DNA of 29,377 nucleotides from a virus. The notes under the pieces were generated by a model. It searched no databases. It was not told the origin of the DNA and saw nothing but the letters and a program-made list of their open reading frames with translations. The DNA is taken from the IMG/VR virus record IMGVR_UViG_3300044619_000125, positions 1 to 29,377 of that record; one strand, given 5' to 3'. Position 1 is the stretch's first letter, and each line of letters starts with the position of its first letter. Of the stretch, positions 27,955-29,377 are shown in pieces. A program made the position numbers and the translations under genes.

Positions 27955-29249
27955 TACTGAGCAGGGTTTGTAGGTTCATCAATTGGAGGTAGTGAGGCTA
28001 GAGCCCGTATCTCATTGGTAGTCATTTTCTCAAGTACTTTACCAAGTAGTGCATCACTCAAGTTGTTTAATGCATCCTTAACTTTTGCTGTTTCTTCATC
28101 TACCTCAACAATAGCATCACCAATGATTTGAAAGTTATTGATAGTAAACTCAGCAGGGATGCGTGCAATAGTCAGTATCTCTTGGAAGATAGTCACTACT
28201 TGTTGACGTAGTTCCATCACTACATTTTTCTCAAATATCACATAGGCCTGCTTGATATCAGAGCCACTGCCTAGGCTACCTGTGGTACGTACCCCCATCA
28301 AGATAGGGTCAATGGTATGTGAGAAACAAATCTGCTCAGTGTTCAATGCAGAAGCCTCATGAAATAGCTTGTCATTGCCGTTGGTAGGTAGGCTTTCAAT
28401 CTTTGGAAGTTGGTCCGCACTGTTAGCAAAGAATGCCACAGCTTTACCTGCATTGGCTGCACCTTTCAACCTGTCAATGGTTTCCTTGATCATGTGTTTT
28501 TCCTCCTCAGACTGTGGTCGTTTAGGGAACATCATAGCAAAGGATGGGAACACACTATTTTGAATGTTACTTTTTGCGAAGTACGACAGTTCGCCCGAGA
28601 GAAACGCAAAATTTAGACAGGAACTATATGTTGGTATTGGATAGTAGTCCTGACCAACTGACTTGACCTCATAACAATATAGCTGAATTTCATCCGTACA
28701 GGTGATATGATAAGGCTTAATTACCTCAGTATCTATCCTGGTCGACCAATCATCTGATAAATAGTAGTATCTTTTACATGGTGATACCCTTACTTTCTCA
28801 GGACTTACATTCTCAATCTTGATAAGTTTCTTTTTTTCACCAAAATATAGCTTGAAGTACACACGATTGTGGATGATTAACTGCTTAGTTACTGCCTTAA
28901 CGGTGTGCTTAAGGTTCGCTTTCTTTTCAAAGCTAAACATCTCTAGCTTCTCCTGTGGTGTTAGCTTGTCAGTGGTAAGGTTAAACCCTCCACCAATCAC
29001 AGCATTTGTCTTAAAGTCCACAATTGCACCATGTAATGGCGAGCTGTAGTACATTTGGTTTAGCATTTCAGGATAAAGGTTGCCCTCACCAAATCTAACC
29101 CATGACTCCTGAACGTATCTGCCATTGATGTATGGGAGTGTCAAGTTGCCTCTCCCTACCGGTAGGAATGGGGTGCTAAATGATTGATAGCCCTCCACCA
29201 TTTCGGGGCCTTTTGGTTTGCTGTTAAATAGTCTTTCGTACCAAGCCAT
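27954..29249 (-). CDS. Portal protein (431 aa)
   Basis: A PBSX/HK97-style portal that forms the dodecameric packaging vertex. Features: RFGEGNLYPEMLNQMYYSSP (52-71, a common start of the family), a VSPEKVRVSPCKRYYYLSDD wing region (about 149-168), QSEEEKHMIKETIDRLKG (about 246-263) and the LNTEQICFSHTIDPILMGVR (about 298-317) segment followed by GSLGSGSDIKQAY, which is typical of portals of this group. The gene starts 2 bases after the 116-aa gene and ends one base into the connector gene. The left-edge copy encodes the same first 80 residues. Confidence 0.88.
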   Translation of the reverse strand: MAWYERLFNSKPKGPEMVEGYQSFSTPFLPVGRGNLTLPYINGRYVQESWVRFGEGNLYPEMLNQMYYSSPLHGAIVDFKTNAVIGGGFNLTTDKLTPQEKLEMFSFEKKANLKHTVKAVTKQLIIHNRVYFKLYFGEKKKLIKIENVSPEKVRVSPCKRYYYLSDDWSTRIDTEVIKPYHITCTDEIQLYCYEVKSVGQDYYPIPTYSSCLNFAFLSGELSYFAKSNIQNSVFPSFAMMFPKRPQSEEEKHMIKETIDRLKGAANAGKAVAFFANSADQLPKIESLPTNGNDKLFHEASALNTEQICFSHTIDPILMGVRTTGSLGSGSDIKQAYVIFEKNVVMELRQQVVTIFQEILTIARIPAEFTINNFQIIGDAIVEVDEETAKVKDALNNLSDALLGKVLEKMTTNEIRALASLPPIDEPTNPAQ

Positions 29250-29377
29250 AGTTAGTCATATATTGATGTACCTGCAGGACCACTGACTACAAGCCTACCC
29301 TCTTCAATTACTACTCCTGTAGTTTGTGCTATTGTAAGGGGCAAAACGAATGCAGTTGAGCTCTCATATACCTGGTA
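29010..29377. repeat. Right copy of imperfect terminal repeat
   Basis: Corresponds to bases 1-368 with 20 substitutions (14 in the portal part, 6 in the 116-aa gene part) and no indels. See the left copy. Confidence 0.9.
29252..29377 (-). CDS. 116-aa structural protein, C-terminal part (second copy, cut by the window edge)
   Basis: The last 41 codons and the stop of the gene at 243-593. Relative to the left copy there are six base changes, of which two fall in one codon and change Met to Leu (EEGRLVV); the others are silent. In the circular genome it is the same gene in another variant. Confidence 0.88.
   Translation of the reverse strand, partial: YQVYESSTAFVLPLTIAQTTGVVIEEGRLVVSGPAGTSIYD

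Noticed and set aside
1-29377. Terminal repeats of a mobile element
   Set aside because: The 368-base end repeats are coding sequence of the portal and 116-aa genes and differ mainly by silent changes. No transposase is present, so they reflect circularity and not insertion.

Overview
The window looks like the complete genome, about 29.0 kb, of a tailed phage (probably a siphovirus) infecting a member of the Bacteroidetes. Support for the host comes from promoters of the Bacteroidetes TTTG / TAnnTTTG type, from genes that mostly lack Shine-Dalgarno sequences, and from protein families typical of this phylum's phages (BT4734-like primase-helicase, DUF3127, XkdF-like protease). No integrase, excisionase or CI-like repressor is recognisable, so a virulent lifestyle is likely. 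The last 368 bases repeat the first 368 at about 95% identity without indels, so the sequence closes into a circle whose two ends come from slightly different lineages.

Almost every gene is on the minus strand, with start/stop overlaps (often ATGA). In the direction of transcription from the right end: portal, a connector-like protein, then a lysis cassette (holin, amidase, candidate unimolecular spanin) and a DEDD exonuclease with a zinc knuckle (29249-25077). A regulatory gap follows (24845-25076) with a good promoter, a 16-bp dyad and three TCACAT repeats about 30 bp apart. The early operon (24844-22333) encodes small proteins, an HNH protein, an HTH protein and a stand-alone DnaA domain IV protein, and ends in a terminator. 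Next comes a 217-bp non-coding segment with seven GACGAT repeats, the best candidate replication origin. The primase-SF3 helicase, an adenine methyltransferase, a VRR-NUC nuclease, an ERF annealing protein, a YqaJ-type exonuclease and an SSB-like DUF3127 protein follow (22115-16433).

After several small proteins and a sigma-factor-like protein (15838-15293) come the packaging and virion genes: small and large terminase, two tail-tip/hub proteins, tape measure, a tail-terminator-like protein, a tail fibre and a neck-like protein (15315-4434). Two related proteins, probably tail assembly chaperones, form the only plus-strand unit (3197-4445). The head genes (protease-scaffold, major capsid, probable tail tube and a 116-aa structural protein) then lead back to the portal.

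The most distinctive features are: (1) the DnaA domain IV protein beside a non-canonical repeat array; (2) a 9-bp sequence, AATATAGGT, placed against the start codon of five genes that each begin a virion-gene unit; (3) the u-spanin; (4) the silent divergence between the two genome ends; (5) a set of very short overlapping genes (30-58 aa).
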